From Rhodococcus sp. OK519 (lineage in GTDB: Bacteria > Actinomycetota > Actinomycetes > Mycobacteriales > Mycobacteriaceae), in the NCBI RefSeq assembly GCF_003051005.1, contig NZ_QAOW01000016.1, positions 1-32,252 of the forward strand: DNA of 32,252 nucleotides, given 5' to 3'. A model generated the notes under the pieces. The model saw nothing but the letters and a program-made list of their open reading frames with translations. It made no database searches and was not told the origin of the DNA. This document shows, piece by piece, positions 15,187 through 23,156 of the stretch; within the stretch, counting starts at the first letter, position 1, and each line of letters begins with the position of its first letter. The position numbers and the translations under genes were made by a program.

Positions 15187-15606
15187 TCAGCGAAGTTCGT
15201 CGGGCATCTGGGTTCCGTAGACGCCGAGAGGGTCTCCATCGAGCCACTGCTGGTTCTGAATCTCTGCGCGAGCTGCTATTTCACTGTTGAGCAGGCGTTG
15301 TATGCCGCGCCGTTCGAAGACCGCCCACACTCCGGCACCGAGCAGTATCGCGATAGACGGCAGCGTGTTGACGTAGTGGGTTTGAATCACATTCGCCACG
15401 ATGGCAACGGCGCCGATAGCCATTGCAGCCAGGGCGGTGCCTAAGCGTCGCCGTCGCCGGACCATCGCGTCTGATGGGGTGTAGAACCGCTTGACGTGTG
15501 GAAACGCGTACCAGCCGAGGATGAATGGCCAGAACATCAACACGAGGATGATCTTCACCACCGTCGGCATCCCAGCTAAACCCGAACCACTCCCCTGCTC
15601 GCTCAT
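15187..15606 (-). CDS. Small membrane protein, three predicted TM helices
   Basis: This is a 139-residue protein with hydrophobic segments at about 15-33 (VVKIILVLMFWPFILGWYAF), 55-73 (LGTALAAMAIGAVAIVANVI) and 80-93 (TLPSIAILLGAGVWAVF). They are separated by a basic loop MVRRRRRLG, which should face the cytoplasm. The C-terminal tail AEIQNQQWLDGDPLGVYGTQ resembles the 'GDPyGxYG' tails of small actinobacterial membrane proteins. ATG 15606 has AAGGAT upstream. No function is known to me. Same strand as the 47-residue ORF upstream (15796-15939) and the amber-interrupted membrane gene downstream, so they may share a transcript. Confidence 0.65.
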   Translation of the reverse strand: MSEQGSGSGLAGMPTVVKIILVLMFWPFILGWYAFPHVKRFYTPSDAMVRRRRRLGTALAAMAIGAVAIVANVIQTHYVNTLPSIAILLGAGVWAVFERRGIQRLLNSEIAARAEIQNQQWLDGDPLGVYGTQMPDELR

Positions 15607-15795
15607 CGCGCGGATCCTTCACAGAATGAGCGCAGACGCTCCATAATTCACTCCCCCTCCCGCCGATGATATCGAAGCGCCATCGGCGGGAGACCAGTAT
15701 TCGCGCAAACCGAAGGATGAAGACCAAGACCATCGCGGGGAGCGCGTTCTTCGCGTATGTCGCTGCGATGCCCCAAAGGACCACACCTTCTCTCG

Positions 15796-15939
15796 TTAGG
15801 AGCCGGAGAAGCTGCCGAGTGATCCCGCGAACCCCTCGAGCGATGCAGCGGATGCTTGTAGCGAGCCCGAAAGCGAGCCGTTCAACGGCGTCAGGGGACC
15901 ACCATTGAAGAGGTCGTACAGCCAGAACAGGATGTCCAT
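15796..15939 (-). CDS. 47-residue Leu/Ser/Gly-rich small protein
   Basis: The small ORF begins MDILFWLYDLFNGGPLTPLN, then SGSLQASAASLEGFAGSLGS, and ends SFSGS. GGAG lies seven to ten bases before the ATG, with AAGGAG a little further up. The N-terminal third is aromatic and hydrophobic; the rest has Ser/Gly spaced about every three or four residues with Leu/Phe/Ala, as in an amphipathic helix. Similar small peptides occur in Mycobacteriales, some of which form outer-membrane pores, but I cannot assign this one. The clear ribosome site is the main reason to call it. Confidence 0.5.
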   Translation of the reverse strand: MDILFWLYDLFNGGPLTPLNGSLSGSLQASAASLEGFAGSLGSFSGS

Positions 15940-16171
15940 AGTCGACTCCGTACTCCTTGATGCGAATGACCGCCCATTCGACCACACGCATGGACTGAAT
16001 GTCCCGTAGGAGTGACGTTCAAAGCGCGAACCGCCCGCTCTTCGACGCAGTAGTGAACGTGCGCCTGACGCACCGACGAGGGGCCGCCCCGACGCCTTCG
16101 CCGGCTGCGATCGCCAATCCCGAGTACGCGGCCTACTTCGTGTTTCGCGATGGAGGAGACTTCGGCCGCAA

Positions 16172-16396
16172 CTCCTGGACGTCCTGCTGGTCATCACCAG
16201 TTTGCTGCTGATCCTGCTGATCCTGCTGCATCGCGGTAAGGGCGGCGGCCTGTCCAGCCTGTTCGGTGGCGGTGTCCAGTCGAGCCTGGCCGGATCGAGC
16301 GTCGTCGAGAAGAACCTCGACCGCATGACGGTCTTCACCGCGGCGATCTCGCTGATCGCGATCCTGGGCATCGGGCTCGAGATCAAGTTCAGCTGA
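16172..16396 (+). pseudogene. secG: secG-like gene (SecYEG translocon subunit), start missing
   Basis: About 74 residues match actinobacterial SecG: LDVLLVITSLLLILLILL (TM1), HRGKGGGLSSLFGGGVQSSL, then SSVVEKNLDRMTVFTAA (TM2 region), ending GIGLEIKFS. SecG is the two-helix accessory subunit of the protein-export channel. The frame has no ATG or GTG at the right place. An ATG at 16150 is one base out of frame, so a single-base insertion may have broken the start. The normal neighbours in actinomycetes, tpiA and ppc, are absent, which suggests an orphan extra copy or displaced fragment and not the cell's main secG. A CTG or TTG start cannot be excluded. Confidence 0.75.
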
Positions 16397-16592
16397 CGAT
16401 CCCCGGGTACACCACTCCGCCGCGAGCCCGGGTGTCGCAAGGTGGGCAATCGGCTGCACGATCTCGGGCCAACTGTCGCGCGCAATCCTCCTCGATCGTG
16501 CGGTCAGGTCCTGCGTCGGGGAACCTTTCGACTTCACAGTCGCCGATGCCCACGAAGGAGCCCACCTCGCGAACGTCATCGCAGCCGACCAC
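16389..16592 (-). CDS. Possible Cys-rich small protein
   Basis: This is a 67-residue reverse frame with six cysteines (GCDD, GDCEVERFP, EDCARQL, ADCPPCDT) and a GTG start. It lies just downstream of the MazG-like gene on the same strand, and its end overlaps the end of the secG-like gene by 8 bases. In-frame sequence continues upstream toward the MazG-like stop codon, so it might be the tail of something longer. I see no ribosome site and know no family; a chance frame is quite possible. Confidence 0.25.
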   Translation of the reverse strand: MVGCDDVREVGSFVGIGDCEVERFPDAGPDRTIEEDCARQLARDRAADCPPCDTRARGGVVYPGIVS

Positions 16593-16636
16593 GCTGTCCG
16601 CGAAGCCGCTGAGCTCCGTCGGACAGACTGCCCGCC

Positions 16637-16996
16637 CTACGCCTTTGCCGTCTTGCCAATCTCGACGTGATCGAGCCAGATTCGCTTCGTGAAGCCACCA
16701 CGGGCTGCGCGCTTCCGGTCGGCCCCGTCCTTCACCTCGGAACTCGTTATCCCGATCTCCGTCATCAAGGCGGCGGCGACTTCGAACAGATCGGCCAACT
16801 CATCGATCCGATTCTCCGGCGACGCATCCTGCAGCTCCCTAGCCTCCTCGACAAGCTTGGCCAGCAGTGCCGACGGGTAGTCCGAATCGTCGACGATAGG
16901 TCGCCAGTGCGGACGGTCACCGTTGGCGAGAATCACGTCAGGAATGTTGTCTCGGAACAGCTTCCGATGGACCTCTACCGCGTCAATGCTTCCCAT
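16637..16996 (-). CDS. MazG-like / phosphoribosyl-ATP pyrophosphohydrolase-type protein
   Basis: About 119 residues. The start VEVHRKLFRDNIPDVILANG corresponds to the 'KLVRDxIPeii' opening of this small all-alpha NTP-pyrophosphohydrolase group. The metal-binding helix pair follows: LLAKLVEEARELQDA and DELADLFEVAAALM, i.e. ExxExxD-type acidic motifs. The C-terminus has the usual RAARGGFTKRIWL. These enzymes hydrolyse nucleoside triphosphates or phosphoribosyl-ATP-like substrates to monophosphate and PPi, often as housecleaning enzymes or on phage and islands. I use ATG 16996; the frame is open to 17110 but the extra residues look non-coding. Confidence 0.75.
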   Translation of the reverse strand: MGSIDAVEVHRKLFRDNIPDVILANGDRPHWRPIVDDSDYPSALLAKLVEEARELQDASPENRIDELADLFEVAAALMTEIGITSSEVKDGADRKRAARGGFTKRIWLDHVEIGKTAKA

Positions 16997-17321
16997 CCGC
17001 TGATTCAAACATCTGGGCCGATGTGCAGGCGCCCCCCTGTTTACGGGATCGCTCCGAGCCTGCATCAGCGAGTCCAGAAGTCCTGTGAGCGGCGGCCTGG
17101 CGTGAGCCATTAGTACTCGCCGCGGGTAGGCCGAGAGCCGCGGGGTCGAGCTCGGACTCGAACTGTCGTGGCTGCCCGCCGCTCTGGCCGTAGTGGGCGT
17201 GTTCAGTCAGGTAATGCTGATGGAATCGAGAATTCCCACCCTCGATTCGTGACCGACTGCCCATATGTCAGCGTAGGGTCCCGCCTCCGAGCCGCGGTCA
17301 CCGCACAGGGCCAGTCCAGTC
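16997..17321. other. No gene recognised
   Basis: This stretch lies between the SAVED remnant and the MazG-like gene. Several frames are open, but none has a ribosome site or recognisable motif. I see no tRNA and no strong hairpin. Confidence 0.5.
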
Positions 17322-17780
17322 TCAGGCCTCGACGGTGAACGCGTGCGTGTAGTCGATGCCGCCGAGGTGTTCGTAGACGTGCGTGGTCGTTAGCCTGTTC
17401 CAGTGGTGTCCAAGGAGTACCGCTAGGCCAAGGGGACCAATCAGAAACAGATGCAGGTCGCCCTTTCGTGCATGGCGGCGGGCGAGGTCGCGAATCGCGA
17501 TGGCAAGGCTGTTTGCGGCGGCCGCGTTTGAGACGGCCTTTGGCCCTACACCTGCAATGGGTGTGACAGTAAGGATTTCGGAGACGGGGAGGGCGGACTG
17601 TCGAATCCATTCGATAGTGTCGCCTGCCGCTTCCGCCGCGACGCTGACGATGATCGCTGTGCCGGGTGCCCCGTACTTGCGGTGTGGGGTGAGAACGACG
17701 AGATCTTCGGCCCGGCCGGTGCCGAAGCTTTCCGGAGGGACGTGCCCCATGCGCGCGTCGAGTTGGTGGACGGCGGTCAC
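17322..17780 (-). pseudogene. SAVED-domain protein, C-terminal part only (CBASS-type sensor remnant)
   Basis: The 152 residues from a nominal GTG, plus in-frame sequence open further upstream to about 17961, read like the C-terminal half of a SAVED domain: DLVVLTPHRKYGAPGTAIIV, then NSLAIAIRDLARRHARKGD, then HLFLIGPLGLAVLLGHHWNR and VYEHLGGIDYTHAFTVEA. SAVED domains bind cyclic oligonucleotides in CBASS and related anti-phage systems and are normally fused at the N-terminus to a nuclease, TIR or protease effector. No effector domain and no nucleotidyltransferase gene is present here. The upstream side runs into the start of the oppositely oriented NmrA-like gene, so the protein was beheaded by a rearrangement. 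Confidence 0.68.
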
Positions 17781-17927
17781 TTTCTTCTCGAATCCAACCT
17801 CGATGAGGTTGTCCGCGTTATCGATGAGTGGCGCAGCAGCTTCTAGTTCGTCTTCTCGACGGGCGCAATTCTTTGCCGTCGCAGAAACTCGAGTCTCAGC
17901 AGGACCCTGAAGATCGAAAGGCAGTCG

Positions 17928-18602
17928 ATGAACATTTTCATCATCGGAATCACCGGACGAATCGGCCGGCTACTCACCGATCACCTGACGGATCGAGGCG
18001 ATACCGTCAGGGGCCTCACGCGGTCGACCCGCGACCAGGCCGAGTTCGCCGCCGCCGGCATCGACACGCACGTTGCTGATCTGGGCGCAATGACGCCGCA
18101 GGAGGTCGCAGCGGCTGTCGCCGACGCAGACGTGATCGTGTTCGCCGCGGGATCGAACGGCGGAGGAAGATCCGTCACCGAAGCGGTCGACCGCGACGGT
18201 GTCACCAAGACCATCGAGGCAGCTCATCTGGCCGGCGTTCGTCGAGTCGCACTCGTGTCCGTCTTCCCTGAGGCGTGGAGAGAACGCCAGCTGCCCGCCG
18301 ACGAGGAGTACTACTTCGCAGCCAAGAAGGAAGCGGAGGTCGCTCTCACCCACAGCAACCTCGACTGGCTCATCCTGCGTCCCTCCCTCTTGGCGGACGA
18401 CGCAGGCACCGGCCTCATCGCACTCGGACCTGCTGAAGCACACGGACAGATCAGTCGGGGCGACGTCGCCTCGACGCTCGCTCAAATTCTGCACGAGCCC
18501 CGTATCAACAGGCAGATCCTCGAACTCGACAACGGTGACATGCGCATCGACGTCGCCGTGTCGCGTGCCGCGCAGAACCGAGATAGGCAGGATGGGCGCT
18601 AG
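17928..18602 (+). CDS. NAD(P)-binding NmrA/SDR-a5-like protein
   Basis: This is a 224-residue atypical SDR. The N-terminal dinucleotide motif is GITGRIG (7-13) after the MNIFII strand, followed by RGLTRSTRDQAEF and VIVFAAGSNGGG. The segment VRRVALVSVFPEAW lies at the usual 'S' strand, and EEYYFAAKKEAEVAL holds a YxxxK-like motif. LDWLILRPSLLADDAGTG is typical of NmrA-like/NAD(P)H-binding proteins. Members act as redox sensors or as reductases of unknown substrate. The ATG has GAAAGG upstream. Its promoter must lie within the SAVED remnant, which runs the other way. Confidence 0.88.
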   Translation: MNIFIIGITGRIGRLLTDHLTDRGDTVRGLTRSTRDQAEFAAAGIDTHVADLGAMTPQEVAAAVADADVIVFAAGSNGGGRSVTEAVDRDGVTKTIEAAHLAGVRRVALVSVFPEAWRERQLPADEEYYFAAKKEAEVALTHSNLDWLILRPSLLADDAGTGLIALGPAEAHGQISRGDVASTLAQILHEPRINRQILELDNGDMRIDVAVSRAAQNRDRQDGR

Positions 18603-18904
18603 CGGCCTCGGGGTGCGCGGGCGATCCGGGGTCGCGCGTTGCCCGTGCCGATATCTTGGCGGACGCGACCCGGAGCGGGGCAATGAATCTGGCTGCGTTC
18701 AACCGCTCGCCGCAGTGGCCCCTAGTGTTCGTCGACGTACCGGCGCACCTTCATTTGTTGACGCCAGGCCGAAATGCGGCAGCATTCGGCGGCGCCGAAG
18801 CCTGCCGGAGTCCTCGACACGACAGAGAGCAACCTCGTCATGTCACGCCGGGGTGCCACGGCGTGCATTTCGGGTGACAGATGCTGCGCTACAACGTCAT
18901 ACGG
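18603..18904. other. No gene recognised
   Basis: This is the convergent gap between the NmrA-like gene and the two-HTH regulator. No open frame with a start signal and no obvious terminator stem was found. Confidence 0.5.
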
Positions 18905-19927
18905 TCATATTGCGGAAGGGTGCCGCGTCGGGTTGAGGGACGCTGCGCCGACGGCATGCTCGCGTGAGGCGCTCCAGGCGGCGCCGAGTGAGAATTGGCT
19001 CGACACGCCGTAGTGGCGCATGGCGTCGGCGACCCGACGCCGTCCTGTTCGGGCAGTCAATCCGAGGGCGGTCGATGCGGATTCCATCGTCATTCCCGAA
19101 TTCATCAGTCGCAGAATCGGATCCCACGGGTTCTCCCATGAGTGATTGTGTCCGGTGACCGGTACCGCTTCCTCCCAGATGCGCTCGTAGATCCACGTCA
19201 TCGTGGCTGCGAGTGTGGGGGATTGGATCGACATGACGCTGCTGGGCCATGCCTCTCCCCAGGTGAAGGGGATGCCCACACTCGTTTGGTCGAGTATCCA
19301 GAAGAAGCTCGGTGGGTTGGGGTGCATCCGAACCTGCGAGCCGGCGTCGATCTCATACGTGATCTGGCTGCGTCCGAGCTCGGAGTTTGCGTCGGCGGCG
19401 CTGACGATCATGCGGATGTCGTGGCCGGGTGCGGCGTTGTCCTCCCAGTACGAGCCGTAGTTGGCGGCGCGGAGAACTTCGAACAGTGGTCTGGTGTCGG
19501 GCAGGCACGAGTAGGAGGCGCGGGGTTTGGCGCGTGCGGCCTGCAGCCGGTACATGTCCGGGGCCGCAAACGGGCCGTGCATGACGTCGATGGGTAGGTC
19601 GTGGGCATCGGTGTTGCCGTGCTGCCAGGCCTGCAGCAGCTTCGGCAGTGTGCGGAGTATTCCTTGGGTCTTCGCAATGCTCGAGTCGAGATCATGCGAG
19701 AGGCCGGTGAGGATCTGGTGAGTGACGTCGGCGATGGTGGCGTCAGGGCGCCGATAGGTGATGACTCCGTCTGCGAGGGAGAGGAATCCGAGCTCACTGA
19801 GTCGCGAGACTTCCTGCTCCGTCGCCTCGACGCTGCGGCCTGTGGCCTCGGCGAGTTCGGCGATCGTCTCGATCCGGCGGCGCAGTGCGATGTCGAGGAA
19901 TTCTGCGAGTTCGGTGGTGCGGTTCAT
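18905..19927 (-). CDS. Two-HTH transcriptional regulator (TrmB/LuxR-like)
   Basis: The protein has 340 residues. The N-terminal domain resembles a winged HTH of the TrmB type (IETIAELAEATGRSVEATEQ, then EVSRLSELGFLSLADGVITY). The C-terminal region carries a second, LuxR-like HTH: ILRLMNSGMTMESASTALGL, then TARTGRRRVADAMRHYGVSS. The middle holds a mixed segment of about 150 residues with DIRMIVSAADANSELG, probably a sensor domain. This architecture is common in actinomycetes and mostly uncharacterised. ATG 19927 is well placed. It is divergent from the secreted pentapeptide-repeat gene across about 425 bases, but a regulatory link is only a guess. Confidence 0.75.
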   Translation of the reverse strand: MNRTTELAEFLDIALRRRIETIAELAEATGRSVEATEQEVSRLSELGFLSLADGVITYRRPDATIADVTHQILTGLSHDLDSSIAKTQGILRTLPKLLQAWQHGNTDAHDLPIDVMHGPFAAPDMYRLQAARAKPRASYSCLPDTRPLFEVLRAANYGSYWEDNAAPGHDIRMIVSAADANSELGRSQITYEIDAGSQVRMHPNPPSFFWILDQTSVGIPFTWGEAWPSSVMSIQSPTLAATMTWIYERIWEEAVPVTGHNHSWENPWDPILRLMNSGMTMESASTALGLTARTGRRRVADAMRHYGVSSQFSLGAAWSASREHAVGAASLNPTRHPSAI

Positions 19928-20352
19928 TCACAAGCTCCTGCGTCGGGGGTGGTCCTCACGGCTGCGCTGCACGGTGCATGAACGATGTATGGCCGAATGT
20001 GTCCATCGTCGAAGACCGGCCACAAATCGCACTATATCCATGTCGTCTCCGATGTTTGTTTCACTGCCCGGTTCCTCGCCGGCGGGTTTGCCGCGTCATC
20101 GAACGTGTCTTCCAACGCTCAATCCATCACTGGCTCGAGCGCGGAGTGCCTGGACAGCCATGCGCTGCCGCGATCTGCAGATGTTGGCCATTACCGGCCA
20201 AACTTGTTTCGTGGCCACTAAAGCCCTCGTTTTCACTGTTATGGTGCGAATTCGTTGGGCCGACCATCCGGTTTTCTATTCGTTTTCGTGTGCGGTCTCG
20301 GCTCTTCACCGTCTTCACCCCTGCGGACACCACCAGAGAAGGCAACACCACG
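19928..20352. promoter_or_regulatory. Divergent upstream region with a TTGGCC-N6-GGCCAA dyad
   Basis: This 425-base non-coding stretch lies between the two-HTH regulator and the pentapeptide-repeat gene. The clearest feature is a perfect 6-bp inverted repeat, TTGGCC (20184-20189) and GGCCAA (20196-20201). The part from about 20200 to 20350 is AT-richer than its neighbours, as a promoter would be. The forward frame is open here, but its sequence (a Cys-rich start) is not protein-like and has no ribosome site. Confidence 0.4.
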
Positions 20353-22992
20353 ATGACGACAACCGGACACCACCGATCCCGTAGGCGCACGGTCCACAGA
20401 CCAATCAGCGCTGCGCTCGGCGTGATAGCTCTCGCAGCCTCAATAATGTTCGGGACAGCGGTCGTACCCGCCTCGGCCCAGCCCGAGGTTCTGAACGGCG
20501 TCCAGTTCATCACCAGAGTGTGCGGAAATTACGTCGCCAACCCCACCCTCGGGAACGCGACCGATTGCACTGGCAAGGATCTCAGGAACTGGACCCTGGG
20601 CGACGTGAACCTGAACTTTGCGAAGATGACCGGCGCGGACCTGCGTGGCTCGACCCTGTACGGCGCAACCCTGATCAGCGCGGAACTGAACGGCGCGAAC
20701 CTCACCGGCACGGGCCTGACCGGCGCGGGTCTGACCAACGCATCGCTGAGCGGCGCGAACCTGACCAACGCATTGCTGGATGGCACGCACCTAGACGGCG
20801 CGAACCTGGCCGACGCGACCCTGGACGGCGCGAACCTGGGCGGCGCGAACCTGACCCGCGCGAACCTGACCGGCGCGACTCTGGCCCGCGCGAGCCTGGC
20901 CCGCGCGAACCTGACTGGCGCGAGCCTGGCCGGCGCGAACCTGACCGGCGTGAACCTGACCGATGCGAGACTGACCGGTACATCTGCAATTCCGGCCAAT
21001 ATCACTGCGACCACCGAATCCACAGACGGCGCCGTCGTCACCTGGGGCTCACCCGTCATGCCCGTCGGACTGACGTTCGGCGAGTGCGACCCTCCCTCCG
21101 GGACGATGTTCCACGTCTATCTCCCGACCGCGACCGTGACCTGCACCGTCACCAGCTCGTTCGACGGCGCTCCGACAACAGGCACCGGTACCTTCACCGT
21201 CAGGGTCGACCCCCTATTTGTCGCACCCGTCTTCACCAACCCCCCACAAGCGCCGCTGAAGGCTGGAGTCGGCGTGCCTTTCACCTACACGTTCGATGTC
21301 ACCGGAATACCCGAGCCCACCCTCGCCCTCACCGTCTACAGCCGACCCGACTGGTTCACCCTTACCGGCAGAACCCTCACCGGAACACCCGATGCTGCCG
21401 GTAGCTACCCCGTCACCATCACCGCACGTAACGGCTACGACCCGTACGGCACAGTCCTGAACTTCACCATCGAAGTCACCGTCGAGACTCCCGCCCAGAC
21501 GATTGCCAGGGTGTGTGGAAACTATGTTCCCAACCCCACACCCCAGAGTTTCACCGATTGTTCCGGTAAAGACTTGACCGGAACACGACTGAGCGACATG
21601 AACGCGAAATTGAACCTGAACTACGCGAATCTGGACAACGCGGTCCTGGCCGGCGCGAACCTGTCCTTCGCGAAACTGACCAGAGCGAGACTGACCAACG
21701 CGACACTGACCAACGCGACCCTCGACGGCGCGGACCTGGACGGCGCGACCCTGGCCGGAGCGAACTTGGCCGGCGCGAACCTGTACTTCACGGACCTGAC
21801 CGGCGCGAACCTGACCGGCGCGAGCCTGTCCGGCGCGAACCTGAACCGCGCGTACCTGACCGATGCAAACCTGACTGGCGCGAACCTGGCCGACGCGAAC
21901 CTGACCGACGCGGAACTGTCCGACGCGAACCTGACGGGTTCCTCTGTAATTCCGTCCGACATCACGGTCACCGCCGCATCCGCCGACGGCGCCGCCGTCA
22001 CCTGGGTCACCCCCGCCATGCCCACCGGACTGGCGTTCGGTATCTGCACCCCGGCCTCCGGAACAACGTTCCCGGTCGGTCGCACCTCCGTCACCTGCAC
22101 CGTTATCGGCATGTTCAACGGCACTCCGACGACAGGTTCCGGTACCGCCACCGTCACCGTCAACGCTGCCCCCGCTGCCCCCGCCTTCGCCGACAGCACT
22201 CCAGTGACGTTGTCAGGGACCGTCGGAACCGAATTGCCGCACACGTTCACCGTCACCGGAACACCTGTCCCGCAGGTCAGCGTCACTGCCGGTGAACTAC
22301 CCGACGGCTTGACCTTGAGCACTGCCGGCGTCCTGTCCGGAATACCCACTACTCCCGGACTCATCTCCTTCACGATCACCGCCGCCAACGGCACCGCCCC
22401 CGACGCGACCTTGCAGGTCAACGCGACCATCGCCCCCGCGCCCGAGACGCCCGCGCAGATCATCGCCAGGGTGTGCGGAAATTACGTTCCCAGCCCCACC
22501 CCCGAGAGCTTCACCGATTGTTCCGGTAGGGACCTGACCGGCACCAACCTCACAGGTGCAACCCTCACCGGCGCCAACCTCGCGGGCACGGATCTGACCG
22601 GTGCCGACCTGACCGCCGCAGATCTTTACCACGCCAATCTGACCGGTGCGGACCTCGAAGGCGCGACCCTCACCGGCGTCACCCTCACCGGTGCGAACCT
22701 GACGGGCACATCCGCAATGCCGGCCGACATCACCCAGACCGCCGAATCCCCTGCAGCCGCCACCACCTGGACTACCCCCACCGTGCCCACCGGACTGACC
22801 TTCGGTACCTGCACCCCGGCCTCAGGGACGGTATTCCCCGTCGGCACCACCACCGTCACCTGCACTGTCACCAGTGTGACCGGTGACGTCCTGACAACAG
22901 GTACGGGTACGTTCACCGTTACCTCGACACCGGCGGTTGAGCCGCCCGCAGCCGGGTTCCTCGGCTCACTGGGCCCGATCTTCGCAAGCTGA
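20353..22992 (+). CDS. Secreted three-module pentapeptide-repeat protein with HYR/Ig-like domains
   Basis: The protein has 879 residues. A Sec signal peptide occupies about 1-42 (twin Arg/Arg-rich start, hydrophobic core, PASA then Q). Three modules follow, each opening with a VCGNYV....P....TDC.GxDL motif at residues near 56, 386 and 706. Each opening leads into a pentapeptide-repeat run (A[N/D]L-T-G type; about 27, 25 and 12 repeats) and then an HYR-like beta domain with two Cys (FGxCxPxSGT and TVTCTV). Modules 1 and 2 add a putative Ig (He_PIG-like) domain. The runs should fold as right-handed quadrilateral beta-helices, and the paired Cys suggest disulfides outside the cell. An adhesin or surface-stalk role is inference. 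The start is ATG 20353 with AGAAGG upstream. Confidence 0.9.
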   Translation: MTTTGHHRSRRRTVHRPISAALGVIALAASIMFGTAVVPASAQPEVLNGVQFITRVCGNYVANPTLGNATDCTGKDLRNWTLGDVNLNFAKMTGADLRGSTLYGATLISAELNGANLTGTGLTGAGLTNASLSGANLTNALLDGTHLDGANLADATLDGANLGGANLTRANLTGATLARASLARANLTGASLAGANLTGVNLTDARLTGTSAIPANITATTESTDGAVVTWGSPVMPVGLTFGECDPPSGTMFHVYLPTATVTCTVTSSFDGAPTTGTGTFTVRVDPLFVAPVFTNPPQAPLKAGVGVPFTYTFDVTGIPEPTLALTVYSRPDWFTLTGRTLTGTPDAAGSYPVTITARNGYDPYGTVLNFTIEVTVETPAQTIARVCGNYVPNPTPQSFTDCSGKDLTGTRLSDMNAKLNLNYANLDNAVLAGANLSFAKLTRARLTNATLTNATLDGADLDGATLAGANLAGANLYFTDLTGANLTGASLSGANLNRAYLTDANLTGANLADANLTDAELSDANLTGSSVIPSDITVTAASADGAAVTWVTPAMPTGLAFGICTPASGTTFPVGRTSVTCTVIGMFNGTPTTGSGTATVTVNAAPAAPAFADSTPVTLSGTVGTELPHTFTVTGTPVPQVSVTAGELPDGLTLSTAGVLSGIPTTPGLISFTITAANGTAPDATLQVNATIAPAPETPAQIIARVCGNYVPSPTPESFTDCSGRDLTGTNLTGATLTGANLAGTDLTGADLTAADLYHANLTGADLEGATLTGVTLTGANLTGTSAMPADITQTAESPAAATTWTTPTVPTGLTFGTCTPASGTVFPVGTTTVTCTVTSVTGDVLTTGTGTFTVTSTPAVEPPAAGFLGSLGPIFAS

Positions 22993-23034
22993 CATGAGTT
23001 GAGTCAGCCCTTCACGAACACTTCCGGAGATACC

Positions 23035-23072
23035 GGCGATGCCCCTCACCACATGTCGTGAGGGGCATCGCC
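23035..23072. terminator. Bidirectional intrinsic terminator
   Basis: The arms GGCGATGCCCCTCAC (23035-23049) and GTGAGGGGCATCGCC (23058-23072) form a perfect 15-bp stem with an 8-base loop, followed by CTTTTG. It sits between the convergent pentapeptide-repeat gene and the alpha/beta hydrolase and can serve both. Confidence 0.85.
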
Positions 23073-23156
23073 AGCTTTTGCCGAACGGCGGTTGACTGCT
23101 TGTACAGGTGGACCGGTCGCCGCGCGAGAACTGATTGCTCCTCGCAACGTTGGTTG

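Noticed and set aside
17100-17320. Possible tRNA-like stretch in the gap after the SAVED remnant
   Set aside because: I could find no cloverleaf with a proper T-arm and CCA-proximal acceptor stem.
20600-22700. Repeated GGCGCGAACCTGACC-like DNA units resembling a repeat array
   Set aside because: The 15-base period encodes pentapeptides in one intact frame. There are no spacers, so it is neither a CRISPR array nor a satellite.
20529-22916. Long reverse-strand frames opposite the pentapeptide-repeat gene, with repetitive Arg/Ser/Pro or Phe/Ala/Pro/Val products
   Set aside because: They are mirror images of the 15-base coding repeat on the forward strand. They have no ribosome sites and their products are low-complexity artefacts.
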